Part shown: positions 1 to 8,439 of the stretch, one piece after another
Layout of the letters: each line of letters starts with the position of its first letter
Position numbering within the stretch: the first letter of the stretch is position 1
Notes under the pieces: generated by a model
Told to the model about the DNA's origin: nothing
The model's input: only the letters and a program-made list of their open reading frames with translations
Databases searched by the model: none
Assembly: GCF_934754915.1 (NCBI RefSeq)
Contig: NZ_CAKVKB010000052.1
Coordinates: 1 to 21,974 of the forward strand
Direction: 5' to 3'
Length of the DNA: 21,974 bases
Source of the DNA: an uncultured Clostridium sp.
GTDB taxonomy: Bacteria > Bacillota > Clostridia > Clostridiales > Clostridiaceae
Translations under genes and position numbers: made by a program

Positions 1-17
1 ACCTCAATAAGATTATA

Positions 18-176
18 TCATAAATACAAATATATTTTTATAGATTTGTATAGATTATTTTTAACTGTTAAAAGCCCTCCATCTTTTGTTTTATTCTGAA
101 CCCCATATACAATATCATGATAATAAGGAATAGTCGATTCTGGTCCCATGCCTCCAATTAATCCAAGTTTTCTCAT
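18..176 (-). pseudogene. aspartate/glutamate racemase, N-terminal fragment
   Basis: An ORF of 52 codons starts at the ATG at 176, with GGAGGGTGAGTA as ribosome binding site, and ends at TGA (20-18). The first 30 or so residues, including LGLIGGMGPESTIPYYHDIV, are the recognisable start of the aspartate/glutamate racemase family (about 230 aa), with the glycine-rich first strand-turn. After about residue 32 the reading becomes AT-rich and family similarity stops, so at least three quarters of the enzyme is missing, including both catalytic cysteine regions. I read it as a decayed remnant that kept its start signals. Continuation in another frame was looked for up to the window edge and not seen. 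Confidence 0.7.
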
Positions 177-361
177 TACTCACCCTCCTATATACATTAA
201 ATTGCATTATATCTTTATTTTACCACAACGACATTATCCAAATTAGATATTCCAAATATTTTATCATTTCCATTATACTTCTTTATTAATTTCAATCTAA
301 AATTATCCAAATATTATAACAATAATCTCAGCATGAAAAATTTCTTCTACATATAATTTCA

Positions 362-1297
362 TTAAACAACAAGAATGCCTTTATTATCTGAAACATATAC
401 AGAAGCTTCACTTCCAGAATTAAATTCAAGATAATCACTTTCAATTCCGTCACTAAAAATAACTCCATTTTCAGGCATCATGGACCTTATTTTAAAAGAA
501 CTGTTTTTATTTATTTTTCCAAATACCATATCTGCTTTAGTACTGTTGCTTGGATATGGTTCTCTTACAGTGTAGTACAAAAAATCTGAATTCCATTTAA
601 ATTGACCAGACTGACTGAAATCCATATTTCTTCCTGAATATGCCCCAGCTATTTTTGATGCTCCTTGAAGTATACTTTTAAACCACCCTGTTGATCCAAG
701 TCCTGTAGAAATTATTATTCCGCTAGATGATTGCTGTTCTTTATTTGATCCGTATTCCAGAACATATCTTGCAGATACATGTGTCTTCTGGCCTATAAAT
801 AAATCATTTACTGCAACAAGACTTTGACCATCATTTAATGAAACTTGTGCCATTGTAATTTCTTTTGTATTTATTTTATTATTTAATACATCATTTATAA
901 TAGCTTTAAGATCTTCCACTTTAAAAGGAAGAAGCACTCCATCATAACTACTAGGATCAGGATTTACACCAATGAGAGGTTGATTATCAAGATATTTAAG
1001 AGTATTTGCAACAAGTCCGTCCTGTCCTATTGCTATAACTATATCATCTCTTCCAAATATAAAATTTGAAATATACTCCCTATCAAGAATCTGCACTCTT
1101 CCTATAGATTCAAGAATTGAAATGGCTTCATTTACTGCTTTTTTATATATTGCATCTTCATTCAAATAATATGAAAAATCATCTCCTGAATGCTCAATTA
1201 CAAATTGTGCCTGCTCAATTGTATTATACCTTACTATAAGATTTTCAAGTCTTGTTTTTCTTGTTACAATTATAATTTTTCTATTACACTTTTCCAT
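362..1297 (-). CDS. NAD-kinase-fold protein, atypical
   Basis: A 311-aa protein of the NAD kinase/diacylglycerol kinase fold. Family landmarks are present but altered. The substrate loop reads GQDG (residues 91-94) where NAD kinases have GGDG; the catalytic-type Asp is kept. Then come NPDPSSYDG (112-120), a VND pair (163-165) in place of the usual NE, and ISTGLGSTG (196-204), matching the STGTGSTA nucleotide loop. The ATG at 1297 has AAAGGAGAATTGAA before it. It follows the SPFH gene by 90 nt on the same strand with no obvious terminator between, so the two are probably one operon. Whether it phosphorylates NAD is uncertain because the surroundings of each motif differ from housekeeping NadK; it could be a paralogue acting on another nucleotide. 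Confidence 0.8.
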   Translation of the reverse strand: MEKCNRKIIIVTRKTRLENLIVRYNTIEQAQFVIEHSGDDFSYYLNEDAIYKKAVNEAISILESIGRVQILDREYISNFIFGRDDIVIAIGQDGLVANTLKYLDNQPLIGVNPDPSSYDGVLLPFKVEDLKAIINDVLNNKINTKEITMAQVSLNDGQSLVAVNDLFIGQKTHVSARYVLEYGSNKEQQSSSGIIISTGLGSTGWFKSILQGASKIAGAYSGRNMDFSQSGQFKWNSDFLYYTVREPYPSNSTKADMVFGKINKNSSFKIRSMMPENGVIFSDGIESDYLEFNSGSEASVYVSDNKGILVV

Positions 1298-1387
1298 TTC
1301 AATTCTCCTTTATCGGCTCTTTATTTTTTAATTATTTTTATACTTCCTTCTTCTATATATTTCTTAAAATTTGTAATACTTACATTC

Positions 1388-2398
1388 TTATTTATTTATA
1401 ATGCCCTGTAAAAGATCAGGTGTGATATTAAGTTGTCCAATTTTTCCAGCATTATCTGCAAGTTCTTGAAATGCAAGTGCAATTATTTTATCAGCATTCA
1501 TTCCTGCAGTTGCAAGTGCTTGAAGTACACCTGGATCAACCCCTTCAAATACTTTCATGATTGCTGCAAGTTCATATGCTTTTGAATCAGCTTGAGCTTT
1601 TGCATTTTCAACTGAAATTTCAATAAGTTGTTTTCTTTTTTCTTCAAGCTGGATTTCAGCTTCAAGCTGTTCTGCTTTTATTTCATTTTCTTTTTGCATT
1701 GTAAGTCTCTTTGATTCAAGCTGAGTATCCTGTATCTGTTTTTTCTTTTCTTCAACTGCAATTTCTGTATTTAATTCATTTTCTTTTATAATACGTTCCT
1801 GATTTATTGATGAATTTCTTCTTTCGTAAACTGCATCATCTGCTTTATTTAGAATCTGCTCTCTTGCTTCTGCTTCCAATGCTCTTGATGTTTCCTTATT
1901 GGGAGTTACTCCAAGTATTGATAATCCCATAATTTCTATTCCAAGGTTTCTTATTTCACTACTGTTTTGAAGTTCCTCATTTATTTTTGCAGCAAGGCTT
2001 TCACTTGATTTTATAGCATTTCCTATAGACATGTTTTCAATATGTTTTTTAGCTAAGACTTTTGTAATATTTATAAGCCTTTGAGATATTTTCCTATTAT
2101 CATCAGTAATATACTGCTTTTTCTTTATATCTATTGTATAATTCAAAATTCCTGCTATTTTCTTATAATCTGTTATTCTATATGTTATCTGCCCCTGTAC
2201 ACTTACTGTCTGATAATCATTTGTAATTTGTTCAAACATAAATGGAACATCTGAACTTGACATTGGTACAACAACAACTGATGTGTTTGGAACAAAATAT
2301 AAAAATGAAATTCCAGCTCCCTCTTGAACTATTTTCCCTTTTTTGTATCTTATAACATATTCACTTGGTAAAAATTTAATAAATCTAAAATTGAACAT
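1388..2398 (-). CDS. SPFH/band-7 domain protein
   Basis: A 336-aa protein with an N-terminal SPFH (stomatin/prohibitin/flotillin) domain at about residues 10-180, then a long charged coiled coil rich in Glu, Lys and Gln (about 180-265), and an Ala/Leu-rich tail with a GVDPGVLQALA stretch. No hydrophobic transmembrane segment is seen at the N terminus, so it is either cytoplasmic or peripherally attached. I chose the ATG at 2398 because AAGGGAG lies 8 nt upstream; an in-frame GTG at 2416 overlaps that site. Such proteins form oligomeric scaffolds. It heads a probable operon with the NAD-kinase-fold protein, under the promoter and dyads at 2428-2490. Family assignment is secure; the specific role is unknown. 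Confidence 0.85.
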   Translation of the reverse strand: MFNFRFIKFLPSEYVIRYKKGKIVQEGAGISFLYFVPNTSVVVVPMSSSDVPFMFEQITNDYQTVSVQGQITYRITDYKKIAGILNYTIDIKKKQYITDDNRKISQRLINITKVLAKKHIENMSIGNAIKSSESLAAKINEELQNSSEIRNLGIEIMGLSILGVTPNKETSRALEAEAREQILNKADDAVYERRNSSINQERIIKENELNTEIAVEEKKKQIQDTQLESKRLTMQKENEIKAEQLEAEIQLEEKRKQLIEISVENAKAQADSKAYELAAIMKVFEGVDPGVLQALATAGMNADKIIALAFQELADNAGKIGQLNITPDLLQGIINK

Positions 2399-2427
2399 AA
2401 TATTTTCTCCCTTCACATTTCATACTT

Positions 2428-2490
2428 AATATCAATTTGATATTATCTATTTGATATTTATATCATATTCCTTTTTCATTCCAATGTAAA
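2428..2490 (-). promoter_or_regulatory. SPFH operon promoter with twin dyad operator
   Basis: On the minus strand TTTACA (2490-2485) and TATGAT (2467-2462) are separated by 17 nt, a near-consensus vegetative promoter. A dyad TGATAT-TT-ATATCA (2452-2465) overlaps the -10, and a second, AATATCAA-T-TTGATATT (2428-2444), is centred about 22 bp further downstream. The four half sites share ATATCA/TGATAT. Two-turn spacing on one DNA face suggests a repressor that binds cooperatively; its identity is not visible here. Confidence 0.55.
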
Positions 2491-2554
2491 GATTTTTTTC
2501 AAATTTTTTCAAAAATAAATTTTATATTAACTGTATACAAAAGTATTTTTTTAA

Positions 2555-2599
2555 TAAAAATAAGGTCTTCTATGAAATTACGCGTATCATAAAAAACCT
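2555..2599 (-). terminator. intrinsic terminator of the amidotransferase-like gene
   Basis: Arms 2599-2587 and 2575-2563 pair over 13 bp on the minus-strand RNA (two G-U pairs, which would be mismatches on the plus strand), with an 11-nt loop containing TACGCGTA. A TTATTTTTATT tract follows. It lies about 60 nt past the stop of the gene at 2659. Confidence 0.7.
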
Positions 2600-2658
2600 C
2601 ATTACAGAAAATTTAATCTTATTATTAAATGTTTTTAAGAAACTATTATAATAATTTT

Positions 2659-3375
2659 TTATTTACATGACTCAATAAAATTTCTAAATAGCTCTCTACT
2701 ATTTACGTCTTTTTTAAAGAGAAATTCAGGATGCCACTGAATTGCCCAAATAAATTTCTTCTCTGGTGCATATACCGCTTCAACTAATCCATCAGTTGAA
2801 TAAGCCATTGATTTCAAATTTGAAGAAAGTATATTAATTGCCTGATGATGATAACTGTTTACTTTAATCACATCTTTTCTAAGTAACCTATATAAAGGAG
2901 TGTTTTTAACTATCTTTACATCATGAACTGGAATATTATAAGGAGGCAATTGATGATGTTCTATATCTGAAGGATTTTGAGTTATAATATCTTGATATAA
3001 TGTGCCTTTAAGCAAAGTATTAATTACTTGTATCCCCCTGCAGATTCCTAAAAGGGGCTTATCCATTTCATAGATAATTGGAAATAACACACTCTCCATT
3101 TTATCTCTTTCATCACAACATTTTCCGCAAACTGATAATTTTTTTTCACCATACATCTCTGGTGATATATCCTGACCTCCAGTAAAAAGAAAACCATCAT
3201 ATGTACCAGCTAGTTGTCTTAAAATTTCTTTATCATCACTCAATGGGAGCATTACAGGTATTCCGCCTGCTTGTAATATTCCTTCCATATATCCTGGAAG
3301 CATCCATAAACTTTCCTTTTCTTCATCAACTAAAGGCACTATCCCTATTACAGGTTTTGGAGCTAACTTATCCAT
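2659..3375 (-). CDS. gamma-glutamyl-GABA hydrolase-like peptidase C26
   Basis: A 238-aa class I glutamine amidotransferase-fold protein of the PuuD/peptidase C26 type. The nucleophile elbow reads LLGICRGIQ with Cys112; the His-Glu pair is in IQWHPEF (His215, Glu217); an oxyanion-region FTGGQDISPEMYG lies at 64-76. The length fits the family. Known members release glutamate from gamma-glutamyl-GABA or similar isopeptides in the cytoplasm. No putrescine pathway genes are adjacent, so the substrate is open. The ATG at 3375 has AAGAAGGG upstream. The 115-nt gap to the next upstream gene and the terminator at 2563-2599 suggest it is either monocistronic or last in a short operon with the PncC-like gene. 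Confidence 0.85.
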   Translation of the reverse strand: MDKLAPKPVIGIVPLVDEEKESLWMLPGYMEGILQAGGIPVMLPLSDDKEILRQLAGTYDGFLFTGGQDISPEMYGEKKLSVCGKCCDERDKMESVLFPIIYEMDKPLLGICRGIQVINTLLKGTLYQDIITQNPSDIEHHQLPPYNIPVHDVKIVKNTPLYRLLRKDVIKVNSYHHQAINILSSNLKSMAYSTDGLVEAVYAPEKKFIWAIQWHPEFLFKKDVNSRELFRNFIESCK

Positions 3376-3490
3376 AGCTGAACCCTTCTTTCTGTTTTAT
3401 ATAAAATTATAAAAAAGACAGAGAAACTGAATTTTAGCTTCTTTGCCTTTGATTTTATTATAGACATATTTTTTATTAATTTCTATAATA

Positions 3491-4015
3491 TTAAATTATT
3501 TTTGATAATTCTTCTAATACGTTATGAACTATAAATTTTTTCTGCTCATGTCTTGATTCAATTGGTACTCTAATTTTTCTGTCAACTTTCATTTTTCCCA
3601 TAAAGTCTATACAAAAATACACTTCTCCCTGTATGCTGTCTTTATTATTTGTATCAATATTGCTGAGAGTTCCTGTTATTCCTATTCCAATATCACATTT
3701 CATTTTTTCTCTGCATGCTTCAGCCATTTTTGATGCTGTTTCTTTTGAATATACACCATATGTTTTGATAATATCTTCCGGAACTCCTTCAGCAACCTTT
3801 TGTTTATTTGAATAAGTTACAAATCCTCCTTCCGTTATATTGGATGATCCTTCAATATCAGTGATGCTGCTTATTAAAAAACCTCCTGTACAACTTTCCA
3901 TTGTTGTAATTGTAATTTTCTTTTCTATGAGCTTCTTTACAACATCTCTATTTTTCCCAATCATGTCCATTTCATTTTGTTCTGATTCTATATATTTTCT
4001 ATCTTTTCTTTCCAA
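3491..4015 (-). CDS. CinA C-terminal domain protein (PncC-type amidase)
   Basis: A 174-aa stand-alone CinA C-terminal domain. The family signature ESCTGG (catalytic-type Ser at residue 41 from the TTG start) and VTYSNKQK (Tyr and Lys of the active site) are present. The usual GIAGP loop is replaced by GTLSNIDTNNKDS, a divergent and longer loop. PncC enzymes deamidate nicotinamide mononucleotide to nicotinate mononucleotide for NAD salvage. The start is ambiguous: TTG at 4015 follows a perfect AAGGAGG at 8 nt, while GTG at 4033 has only AAGGGAAG; I prefer TTG. The N-terminal 35 residues are charged and not part of the conserved fold. Activity is inferred from family; the changed loop leaves substrate in some doubt. 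Confidence 0.8.
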   Translation of the reverse strand: MERKDRKYIESEQNEMDMIGKNRDVVKKLIEKKITITTMESCTGGFLISSITDIEGSSNITEGGFVTYSNKQKVAEGVPEDIIKTYGVYSKETASKMAEACREKMKCDIGIGITGTLSNIDTNNKDSIQGEVYFCIDFMGKMKVDRKIRVPIESRHEQKKFIVHNVLEELSKII

Positions 4016-4097
4016 CTCTATTTCCTCCTTCACTTTCTTCTTCCCTTATAAATTATTATACCATTTCCTTCACTGATTAAATCTTTTTAGTTATTCA

Positions 4098-4143
4098 ATA
4101 CAAAAATGACTATGAATTTCTCATTATAAAAACTCATAGTCAT
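4098..4143 (-). terminator. intrinsic terminator of the MATE gene
   Basis: Perfect 10-bp arms ATGACTATGA (4143-4134 and 4115-4106 on the minus strand) enclose an 18-nt loop, followed by TTTTTGTATT. It lies about 55 nt past the MATE stop. Confidence 0.7.
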
Positions 4144-4196
4144 AAAAATCTGCATTATATTCATTTTAATAATTTTTAGATATTTTCTATATATTA

Positions 4197-5582
4197 TCAA
4201 GCAGTTAATTCAATTTCATTTTTTTTTATTATACTCTTGTTCAACTTGCTCATAGCCCATATAAAACATATTACATGTGCTATTATAGTTATTATCCATG
4301 TAATTGGATATGATAGGTATACCACTTGTACTGTATGAAATCTTTCTACCTGGAATATTGTTGCAAGCCATACAAGTCTCAATCCGCATGCACCTATAAG
4401 CGATACAATCATAGGAAGTATAGAATATCCTATTCCTCTCAACATTCCAACCATAACATCCATTATTCCACATAAAGCATAAGTTCTAGATACAATCCCA
4501 AGCCTTGTGATTCCTGCCTGTATTACATCTTCACTTGACGTATACACATGGAGAAGAGCTTGTCCGAAATATAATACCAAATTTCCAAAAACAAGTCCCA
4601 CGAATATTACACACATCTGACTTCTCAAAAGTATTTTATTTATTCTATCATATTTTTCAGCTCCCACATTCTGACTGGTAAATGATATTGCACACTGATA
4701 AAATGCATTCATTGCAAAATATACGAATTGTTCAACATTTGCTGCTGCTGAATTTCCAGCCATAACCGTAGCTCCAAAAGAATTTATTGATGACTGTATT
4801 ATTACATTCGAAAGAGAAAACAATATTCCTTGAAAACCTGCTGGAAGACCAATCTGCAAAATTTCTTTAAACACTTCTTTATCTATTTTTACCTTATGAA
4901 TATTAAGATGTATTCCACCATCTTCATGTCTTAAACACCTTATAATAAGATATGCTGATATACATTGTGAAATAACTGTAGCAATAGCAACTCCTGCAAC
5001 ATCCAAATTAAAAATTATTACAAGAACTAGATTTAATACTATGTTTATTATTCCTGCCAGAAAAAGATAATATAAAGGTCTTTTTGTATCTCCAACTGCT
5101 CTTAAAATTGCACTTCCAAAGTTATATATCATCATTCCTGTCATTCCAAGAAAGTATATTCTTAAATATATAACAGCCAGTTCAAGAACTTCATCTGGTG
5201 TCTGCATCCATATTAAAATTTTTCTTGCTCCAATTATACCTATTATGGTTAAAAGTATTCCGCTTGCAAAACTGAGCATAATTGATGTATGAACAGTCTT
5301 AAACAATTTTTTGTTATCCTTTGCTCCATAATATCTTGCTGTAATAACATTACTTCCTATAGAAAGCCCAACAAATAAATTAGTCATAAGTCCTATAAGC
5401 GCTGAATTAGACCCAACAGCAGCAAGAGAATTATCTCCTGCAAAATGGCCTACAACAACTATATCAGCTGCATTGAATAATAACTGTAATACACTTGAAA
5501 ACATCAGTGGAACTGTAAATATAAGCATTTTTTTCAATAGAGGTCCATTACACATATCAATAGTATAATCTTTTTTTTGCAC
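4197..5582 (-). CDS. MATE family efflux transporter
   Basis: A 461-aa integral membrane protein with about 12 hydrophobic segments arranged as two repeats, typical in length for MATE (multi antimicrobial extrusion) pumps. Family features near the N terminus are the P-L-M-F helix 1, the ADIVVVGHFAG loop (40-50) and ITARYYGAKD after helix 2; the second half repeats the pattern with SFTSQNVGAEKYDRI. MATE proteins export cationic drugs or metabolites against Na+ or H+. The start is GTG at 5582 with AAGGAAG upstream. The gene stands alone between two terminators with no regulator beside it. The substrate cannot be told from sequence. Confidence 0.9.
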   Translation of the reverse strand: MQKKDYTIDMCNGPLLKKMLIFTVPLMFSSVLQLLFNAADIVVVGHFAGDNSLAAVGSNSALIGLMTNLFVGLSIGSNVITARYYGAKDNKKLFKTVHTSIMLSFASGILLTIIGIIGARKILIWMQTPDEVLELAVIYLRIYFLGMTGMMIYNFGSAILRAVGDTKRPLYYLFLAGIINIVLNLVLVIIFNLDVAGVAIATVISQCISAYLIIRCLRHEDGGIHLNIHKVKIDKEVFKEILQIGLPAGFQGILFSLSNVIIQSSINSFGATVMAGNSAAANVEQFVYFAMNAFYQCAISFTSQNVGAEKYDRINKILLRSQMCVIFVGLVFGNLVLYFGQALLHVYTSSEDVIQAGITRLGIVSRTYALCGIMDVMVGMLRGIGYSILPMIVSLIGACGLRLVWLATIFQVERFHTVQVVYLSYPITWIITIIAHVICFIWAMSKLNKSIIKKNEIELTA

Positions 5583-5889
5583 TTTTCATCTTCCTTCATC
5601 TTAGTAAAATAATAATCAAAATACAGTACTTTATTGATTTGCTACTAATTTATTATTTTACCATATAAATTAGCATAAATATATATTTTTGAAAATTTCT
5701 TTATCATTAATATACTTTCTATATTAATAATTTATCATTAACTTTATTATAAATATTGCTTCCAAGTTTAAATCCACTTTTAAATGAATTAAATATATGC
5801 AAGTTATATATGTGATTCATTCAAAAACAGCCTCAATATTTAAAAAAAATCCGTTAATTCTTATTTATATGATATAAATTCAAAGCAAA
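5583..5889. other. intergenic gap, no gene seen
   Basis: About 300 AT-rich bases upstream of the MATE gene. I see no conserved ORF, RNA or repeat; it presumably holds the MATE promoter, which I could not place with confidence. Confidence 0.5.
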
Positions 5890-5924
5890 AAATTCAAATG
5901 TGAACTTAGTTCACATTTGAATTT
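5885..5924 (-). terminator. strong intrinsic terminator of the aldehyde dehydrogenase gene
   Basis: A perfect 16-bp stem (5924-5909 with 5905-5890) closes a 3-nt loop and runs into TTTTTTG on the minus strand, 12 nt past the stop codon. Confidence 0.9.
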
Positions 5925-5935
5925 CCTTCATCTAT

Positions 5936-7336
5936 CTATTTTAAAAACTTTTTTATTATCTTCAGTTGTTTTTCTGTAAAAGGTGGATATAATAATGGAA
6001 TTCCTAATTTAGCAGGCTTTTTTAAAATTCCTTTTCTATGAGAAAATGTCCTAAAGCTATCTTCTCCATGATATGCTCCCATTCCTGAATCTCCAACTCC
6101 CCCAAAAGGAATATAAGGATTTGCTAAATGTGATATTGTATCATTTATACATACATTTCCTGACCTTATCATATTCATAATTTTCATTTCTGATTTTTTA
6201 TTAGTTGTAAAAATATATAATGCTAAAGGCATAGGAAGAGTTTTAATCTTTTCTATTATATCATCAAGATTATTATAAGATATAATTGGAAGTATTGGTC
6301 CAAATATTTCTTCTTTCATAGAAGCACATTTAAAAGAATGTGTTTCTATAAGTGTAGGTTCAATATATCTATCTTCTTTATTACATTTACCTCCAAATAT
6401 AATTTTATCCTTATCCTCTTCAAGAATAGTTTTTATTCTATTAAAATGTTTATCATTTATAATTCGCCCAAATGATCTGCTTTCTTCTATATCTTTTCCA
6501 AAAAATTGTTCAATTGCGCTTTTCATATTATCTATAAGTTCATCTTTTACACTTTCATGAACAACAACATAATCAGGTGCTACACATGTCTGTCCTGCAT
6601 TCATTGTCTTTCCCCATATTATTCTTTTTGCAGCTTCCTTTATATCAGCAGTTTCATCTACTATAACAGGACTCTTTCCTCCAAGCTCAAGAGTCACTGG
6701 AATTAAATTCTGTGCTGCTGCTTTCATAATTATTTTTCCTACAGATGCACTTCCTGTAAAAAAGATATAATCAAATCTGCTGTTTATCAAAGCTGTATTT
6801 GTATTAATTCCTCCTTCTACACATGCAATATAATCTTCTTCAAATAACTCATTAATAATTTTTTTGATAATAAAAGACACATTAGGAGTCATTTCAGATG
6901 GCTTTAAAACAACTGTATTTCCAGCACTAATAGCACCTGCTAATGGTTCTATTATCAATTGGAACGGATAATTATAAGGTCCTATTATAAGCACACTTCC
7001 ATATGGTTCATTTTCAATAAAACTTTTTGCCGGCATAAGATATATTGGTGTAAGCTTTTTCTTTGGTCTAGCCCATTTTTTTAAATTCTTTATCATATGA
7101 TTAATACTGTTATAAATAAATCCCACTTCAGACATATATGATTCATTCTCATGTTTTTTGAGATCTTTATATAATGCTTTTAATATATCCTTTTCGTATT
7201 TCTTTACTCCATTTTTAAGTTTTTTAAGTTGCTGTATTCTAAAACTTATGTCTTTCGTTTTTTGAGTATTAAAATATAATTTTTGTCTGTTTAAAATTTG
7301 TTCTACATCTTTTAATGTTAATTCTTTATCAGTCAT
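5936..7336 (-). CDS. NAD(P)-dependent aldehyde dehydrogenase, class 3-like
   Basis: A 466-aa aldehyde dehydrogenase. Visible motifs (numbered from Met at 7336) are GPYNYPF with the oxyanion Asn122, FFTGSASVGK for the cofactor loop, LELGGK with general base Glu217, and NAGQTC with nucleophile Cys251. The short length and C-terminal PFTEKQLKIIKKFL tail fit the class 3/fatty aldehyde dehydrogenase group, which oxidises medium to long chain or aromatic aldehydes. The ATG at 7336 is preferred because AAAGGA lies just upstream of it; the in-frame ATG at 7351 has no such site. It is a single-gene unit with its own terminator. A 12-bp palindrome ATAGAATTCTAT lies at 7388-7399, about 50 nt upstream. 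Confidence 0.88.
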   Translation of the reverse strand: MTDKELTLKDVEQILNRQKLYFNTQKTKDISFRIQQLKKLKNGVKKYEKDILKALYKDLKKHENESYMSEVGFIYNSINHMIKNLKKWARPKKKLTPIYLMPAKSFIENEPYGSVLIIGPYNYPFQLIIEPLAGAISAGNTVVLKPSEMTPNVSFIIKKIINELFEEDYIACVEGGINTNTALINSRFDYIFFTGSASVGKIIMKAAAQNLIPVTLELGGKSPVIVDETADIKEAAKRIIWGKTMNAGQTCVAPDYVVVHESVKDELIDNMKSAIEQFFGKDIEESRSFGRIINDKHFNRIKTILEEDKDKIIFGGKCNKEDRYIEPTLIETHSFKCASMKEEIFGPILPIISYNNLDDIIEKIKTLPMPLALYIFTTNKKSEMKIMNMIRSGNVCINDTISHLANPYIPFGGVGDSGMGAYHGEDSFRTFSHRKGILKKPAKLGIPLLYPPFTEKQLKIIKKFLK

Positions 7337-7351
7337 ATTTTTTCCTTTCAT

Positions 7352-7771
7352 TTTGAATTATAAAATTTTGTTCCTTATTAACTTATAATAGAATTCTATA
7401 AAATAACGATATGCTGCACTCTTTGTGCATATTTTTTATTTATATCCTAATATATTACAATTAATTAATTTAATATATAACACTTTATTTATTCTATATC
7501 AAAATAAATTTCTATTTATATATTTAAAAATATTATTATCTGTTGCAATTGGCAATGTATAATTAAAATTCATAAAATAAATAATAAAATTTTTGCAACG
7601 TTTTCTTTAATATTATAGTTATTAAATTATATTATTAAAACATATTTATCAATTTATCGTTTGATTTTATTATTGAATTATGTGTACATATAATTCATCT
7701 TTGTAATATAATATAAAAAGAGAGATAAATATAATGTTTTAAATAAAATACTAATAATTTATGGAGAAAGT
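7352..7771. other. intergenic gap between divergent genes
   Basis: A 420-nt AT-rich gap between aldehyde dehydrogenase (minus) and PAP2 (plus), so it must contain both promoters; neither is clear. It holds the palindrome ATAGAATTCTAT (7388-7399), an imperfect hairpin with GCAC/GTGC arms near 7410-7433, and repeat copy C (7544-7620). Confidence 0.5.
7544..7620 (+). repeat. dispersed AT-rich repeat, copy C
   Basis: Shares a CAATTGGCAATG-type head and the tail TTTCTTTAATATTAT with the copy at 19889. An inverted GTTGCAA/TTGCAAC pair frames it. This is the most diverged member of the family. Confidence 0.4.
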
Positions 7772-8302
7772 ATGCGTAAATTTATTGAAAAATACGATAT
7801 AAAAATAGCTAAATATATTAACTCACATTATCAAAATAAAATCCTTGATAAATTAATGAAGTTTTTCACTTATTTAGGTAATTTCGGTCTGTTATGGATA
7901 GGAATTTCTATAATATTTATCCTGAGAAATGAATCACGAAAAACAGGATTCATGCTTATAAGTTCGCTTTTAGTCACAACAATAATGGGTGAAGGTTTAA
8001 TAAAACATATAGTTAAAAGAAAAAGACCTTTTGTTAAATTAAATATGTGTGACAAGCTTATAATCGGCACACCTAGTACATACTCATTTCCATCAGGACA
8101 TACAGCTTCTTCATTCGCTGCTTCTGCTGTCTTCTTTGCTATAAATAGTGAAATCAGTATTTTAATTGTTATAATAGCTACTCTTATAGCTCTATCACGA
8201 ATCTATTTGAAAGTCCACTATGTTTCTGATGTTATTGGTGGTGCTATTATTGGATTCTTACTAGGTAATATAACTGTATATATTTTTAATATTATTCTCT
8301 AA
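7772..8302 (+). CDS. PAP2-family membrane phosphatase
   Basis: A 176-aa membrane protein with the complete three-part PAP2 signature: K78-x6-RP (85-86), PSGH (107-110), and SR (142-143)-x5-H149-x3-D153. Four to six hydrophobic helices surround these motifs. Members dephosphorylate lipid pyrophosphates or phosphatidic/phosphatidylglycerol phosphate at the membrane; the small size and absent partner domain fit undecaprenyl-pyrophosphate phosphatase (BcrC-like) or PgpB-like enzymes equally. The ATG follows GGAGAAAGT. It is the only plus-strand gene in the left 20 kb, flanked on both sides by minus-strand genes. A long inverted repeat follows its stop. Confidence 0.88.
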   Translation: MRKFIEKYDIKIAKYINSHYQNKILDKLMKFFTYLGNFGLLWIGISIIFILRNESRKTGFMLISSLLVTTIMGEGLIKHIVKRKRPFVKLNMCDKLIIGTPSTYSFPSGHTASSFAASAVFFAINSEISILIVIIATLIALSRIYLKVHYVSDVIGGAIIGFLLGNITVYIFNIIL

Positions 8303-8311
8303 AAAAATAAA

Positions 8312-8408
8312 ATGAACTATCACATAACAAGGTTTATTTTTGTGATTAACAGCAAGAATTTTTAACTATTAATTCATTATAAAATCTGTTTTTTATGAGA
8401 TAGTTCAT
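8312..8408 (+). other. long inverted repeat after the PAP2 gene
   Basis: Arms of 16 nt (8312-8327 and 8393-8408, ATGAACTATC core, one mismatch) are separated by 65 nt. A TTATTTTATAT tract follows on the plus strand, so it may end PAP2 transcription. The long loop is unusual for a simple terminator; a small structured RNA is possible. Confidence 0.5.
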
Positions 8409-8439
8409 TATTTTATATATATGTTCTAATAATAAATAT

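Noticed and set aside
2396..2416. GTG at 2416 as the SPFH start
   Set aside because: It overlaps the AAGGGAG site that is correctly spaced for the ATG at 2398.
4216..4473. 85-aa second frame inside the MATE gene
   Set aside because: Same strand, shifted frame within conserved MATE helices; Cys/Tyr/Asn-rich composition typical of a frame shadow.
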